The notes under the pieces were generated by a model. That model worked only from the letters and a program-made list of their open reading frames with translations. It made no database searches and had not been told where the DNA came from. Made by a program: the position numbers and the translations under genes. Shown here in pieces: positions 32,100 through 33,740 of a stretch of 33,740 bases of DNA (position 1 is the first letter of the stretch; every line of letters begins with the position of its first letter). Origin of the DNA: Lachnoclostridium sp. An118 (GTDB lineage: Bacteria; Bacillota; Clostridia; Lachnospirales; Lachnospiraceae); the NCBI RefSeq assembly GCF_002160985.1, contig NZ_NFLQ01000027.1, positions 1 to 33,740 on the forward strand. The letters run 5' to 3'.

Positions 32100-33536
32100 T
32101 CACCACTTTTCTTCAAAGACATAGTTGGCAATATCCCGCGGACTTACACGATATGTTTTTCCATTTGCATGTATCCCGACCGCCTGGATATATCTATAAA
32201 ACTCCTCGCTGTCCAGCACCTGTTCTGCCTGCTCAATGGTGTACCCGTCCTTCGGCACAATATACATTCCCGAATACGGAACTGTATATTTATCAAGATG
32301 ATAATACTTAACTTTACCTGTGATCAGAGTAGACAACATCAACTTTTCCTGGTTAATATGAGCCAATGCCTGTGACCGGCCAAATTCAAACCACTTACTT
32401 TTTTTATCCGCTTTTCTCTCGGACAATTTCTGCGCATATTGCGTCAGGTAACCGGTAATCTGCGGATAAAGCTTCACAAATTGTCCTTCCTCATAACGGC
32501 AAAGTTTGTTGCTTTCATAATAATACGGAAAAATAATATAATTTTTTTCTTTATACTGCATGCTCTTAGGACTTGCCGCCGGACGAAGCCCACTCTTTTC
32601 CAGTCTGAACCCGTCCTTCTCAATCCATTTTTCATTTTCTTTGAAATCTTTTATGACAAAAACCTGATTCAATAATGTAGCAACAGGTGCCGAAACCTTA
32701 AAGCAGTCGCCAAATCTTTTTTTCTCTCCTATATGATCAAGCTCCCTATCCAGCACCCATTTTCCCTTAAGACTATTTTTGGATATATACGTATTATTTG
32801 TCTCTAAAGCTCCTGCCTTTTCCCTGTCTGTATACAAAAAGGTGGGAGAATTCTGCCTTTTCGAACATACAATAATGGCAGACGACGTCAGGCGTCCTTC
32901 AAAGATTCTCTCAAACTTAAAATCTTCCAGTTCTATTAAATATGGCAAGATGTATTTCCGCAATCCCTCAGAATATCTGTTTTTCATAAAATTGTTAGGA
33001 ATCAAATATGCCATCACTCCATCCGAAGCCAAAGCCTCAAGCGCAGCTTCTGTAAAGGCATAATAATAGTCTGCTTTTCCTCTTTTGCATGACTCATATC
33101 TGCTTTTTATCAATTTTCTGTCTTCCTCCGGCATATTATAGTATGTAATATAAGGAGGATTGCCAACCACAAACTGATATATCGGCTCTGTCTTCAGTGT
33201 TAATGCATCACTTAACCGGACATTCCACCTAACATCTCTTATTCCGAGCTGAGCCGCCATATTATCCAGATTATTCAAGCATTTGTCATATATATCTCTT
33301 TCTTTTTCAATGCCATGAACATCTCTTTCCAACCCTCTCTTGATCTCTTCGTCCGTTTTGCCGCTTTTTCGCGCATCTATTATATATCTCCTGGCGATTT
33401 CTCTTAAAAAGCGTCCGGTTCCGCAAGAGTTTTCAAGAATCTTTTTCCCATATAAATCATGTATATATCCAATTTTATCCAGCATGTAGCTGACAATTTC
33501 CGGAGGCGTAAATACTTTGCAGGTTGTCTCTCCCAT
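32100..33536 (-). CDS. N6-adenine DNA methyltransferase (Eco57I/type I-like N-6 DNA methylase)
   Basis: A 478-residue class I methyltransferase. Near the N terminus are KVFTPPEIV (motif X, typical of gamma-class enzymes) and ENSCGTGRFL (motif I, S-adenosylmethionine binding). The catalytic VVGNPPYI motif (126-129) fits N6-adenine methylation. The C-terminal third, around residues 300-460, is probably the target-recognition region and resembles Eco57I-type enzymes; no endonuclease domain is visible. It is the first gene of the AT-rich operon, with AAGGA and GAGG-like sequence upstream, and a clear promoter. The recognition sequence is unknown. Confidence 0.88.
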   Translation of the reverse strand: MGETTCKVFTPPEIVSYMLDKIGYIHDLYGKKILENSCGTGRFLREIARRYIIDARKSGKTDEEIKRGLERDVHGIEKERDIYDKCLNNLDNMAAQLGIRDVRWNVRLSDALTLKTEPIYQFVVGNPPYITYYNMPEEDRKLIKSRYESCKRGKADYYYAFTEAALEALASDGVMAYLIPNNFMKNRYSEGLRKYILPYLIELEDFKFERIFEGRLTSSAIIVCSKRQNSPTFLYTDREKAGALETNNTYISKNSLKGKWVLDRELDHIGEKKRFGDCFKVSAPVATLLNQVFVIKDFKENEKWIEKDGFRLEKSGLRPAASPKSMQYKEKNYIIFPYYYESNKLCRYEEGQFVKLYPQITGYLTQYAQKLSERKADKKSKWFEFGRSQALAHINQEKLMLSTLITGKVKYYHLDKYTVPYSGMYIVPKDGYTIEQAEQVLDSEEFYRYIQAVGIHANGKTYRVSPRDIANYVFEEKW

Positions 33537-33566
33537 AACCTCTTCATCCTTCTTGTGTTTACTCCA

Positions 33567-33595
33567 ATTTTATCACAATCAATTTTTCTTGTCAC
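33567..33595 (-). promoter_or_regulatory. Promoter of the methyltransferase/GHKL/receiver/HNH operon
   Basis: On the minus strand GTGACA (33595-33590) and TAAAAT (33572-33567) are separated by 17 bases, with an extended TG one base upstream of the -10. It lies about 30 bases before the first start codon. Confidence 0.65.
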
Positions 33596-33608
33596 TATTG
33601 CCGTTTCC

Positions 33609-33647
33609 TGAATTTTACCCCCCAAAAATGAAATTTTAAATTCCACC
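33609..33647. repeat. Inverted counterpart of the element at 75-112
   Basis: TGAAATTTTAAATTCCACC (33629-33647) is the reverse complement of GGTGGAATTTAAAATTTCA; 16 bases match 97-112 exactly, and GGTGG also matches the other copy of the module at 76-80. Next to it is AATTTTACCCCCC (33611-33623). Confidence 0.4.
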
Positions 33648-33740
33648 TCTCCTACGGGTAGTAGCGTTTACTTCTGCACAGTTGATATTTACTCTTTCAT
33701 ACATCCATGGTATGGTTATCTCTCCTTCTGACAGCAGTAG

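Noticed and set aside
1-33740. tRNA or rRNA genes
   Set aside because: No cloverleaf-like or rRNA-like sequence was noticed in the intergenic regions.

Overview
The window looks like a chromosomal segment of a Gram-positive anaerobe of the Clostridia, most likely Lachnospiraceae. The reasons are the str-operon order rpsL-rpsG-fusA-tuf, strong AGGAGG ribosome-binding sites, sigma-A promoters with 17-base spacers, a class B sortase with an SPKT-type substrate, TelA/XpaC proteins, and a ClpC/ClpE-type ATPase. This assignment is inferred from gene content only; no 16S rRNA gene or other marker outside the str operon is present.

Positions 1-10360 hold accessory and housekeeping genes: a MarR regulator; a Clp ATPase whose promoter carries a perfect 10-bp palindrome that could be a MarR-type operator; an MFS transporter; a tandem carboxymuconolactone-decarboxylase-like protein; a GNAT acetyltransferase; an alanine:cation (AGCS) symporter; and an xpaC-telA operon read from a clear promoter on the minus strand. 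Positions 10559-11400 hold a 47-residue Cys-rich small protein translationally coupled to a pentapeptide-repeat protein.

Positions 11456-16940 form a cell-surface locus on the minus strand. In transcription order it has a CpsC/Wzz-like chain-length protein, a class B sortase, an LCP (LytR-CpsA-Psr) protein, a small exported protein with an SPKTS sorting signal, a CpsB-type PHP phosphatase, a CpsD-type tyrosine kinase and an SGNH hydrolase. No glycosyltransferase, flippase or polymerase gene is present, so the kinase/phosphatase/LCP set is associated here with a sortase and one substrate.

Positions 17051-21820 are the str operon (rpsL, rpsG, fusA, tuf) on the minus strand. It has a strong promoter, a structured leader before rpsL, an unusually long rpsL-rpsG spacer and a separate tuf promoter. 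Positions 21889-24210 hold a two-gene operon: a zinc-ribbon membrane protein with 24-base tandem repeats, then a membrane-anchored C-type-lectin-like protein. Positions 24389-28104 hold a 123-residue protein and a 1109-residue multidomain protein ending in a LecA (PA-IL)-like galactose-binding fold.

Positions 28297-33595 are visibly richer in A+T and form a tight four-gene minus-strand operon: an N6-adenine DNA methyltransferase, an 826-residue protein with two GHKL ATPase modules (MutL/Hsp90-like at the N terminus, histidine-kinase-like with an H-box at the C terminus), a response-regulator receiver without a DNA-binding output, and an HNH endonuclease. I read this as a candidate phosphorelay-controlled, restriction-modification-like defence system, and it is the most interesting part of the window. 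A 16-base AT-rich sequence occurs in inverted orientation at the two extremes of the window (near 97-112 and 33629-33644), possibly terminal sequences of one mobile-element family.
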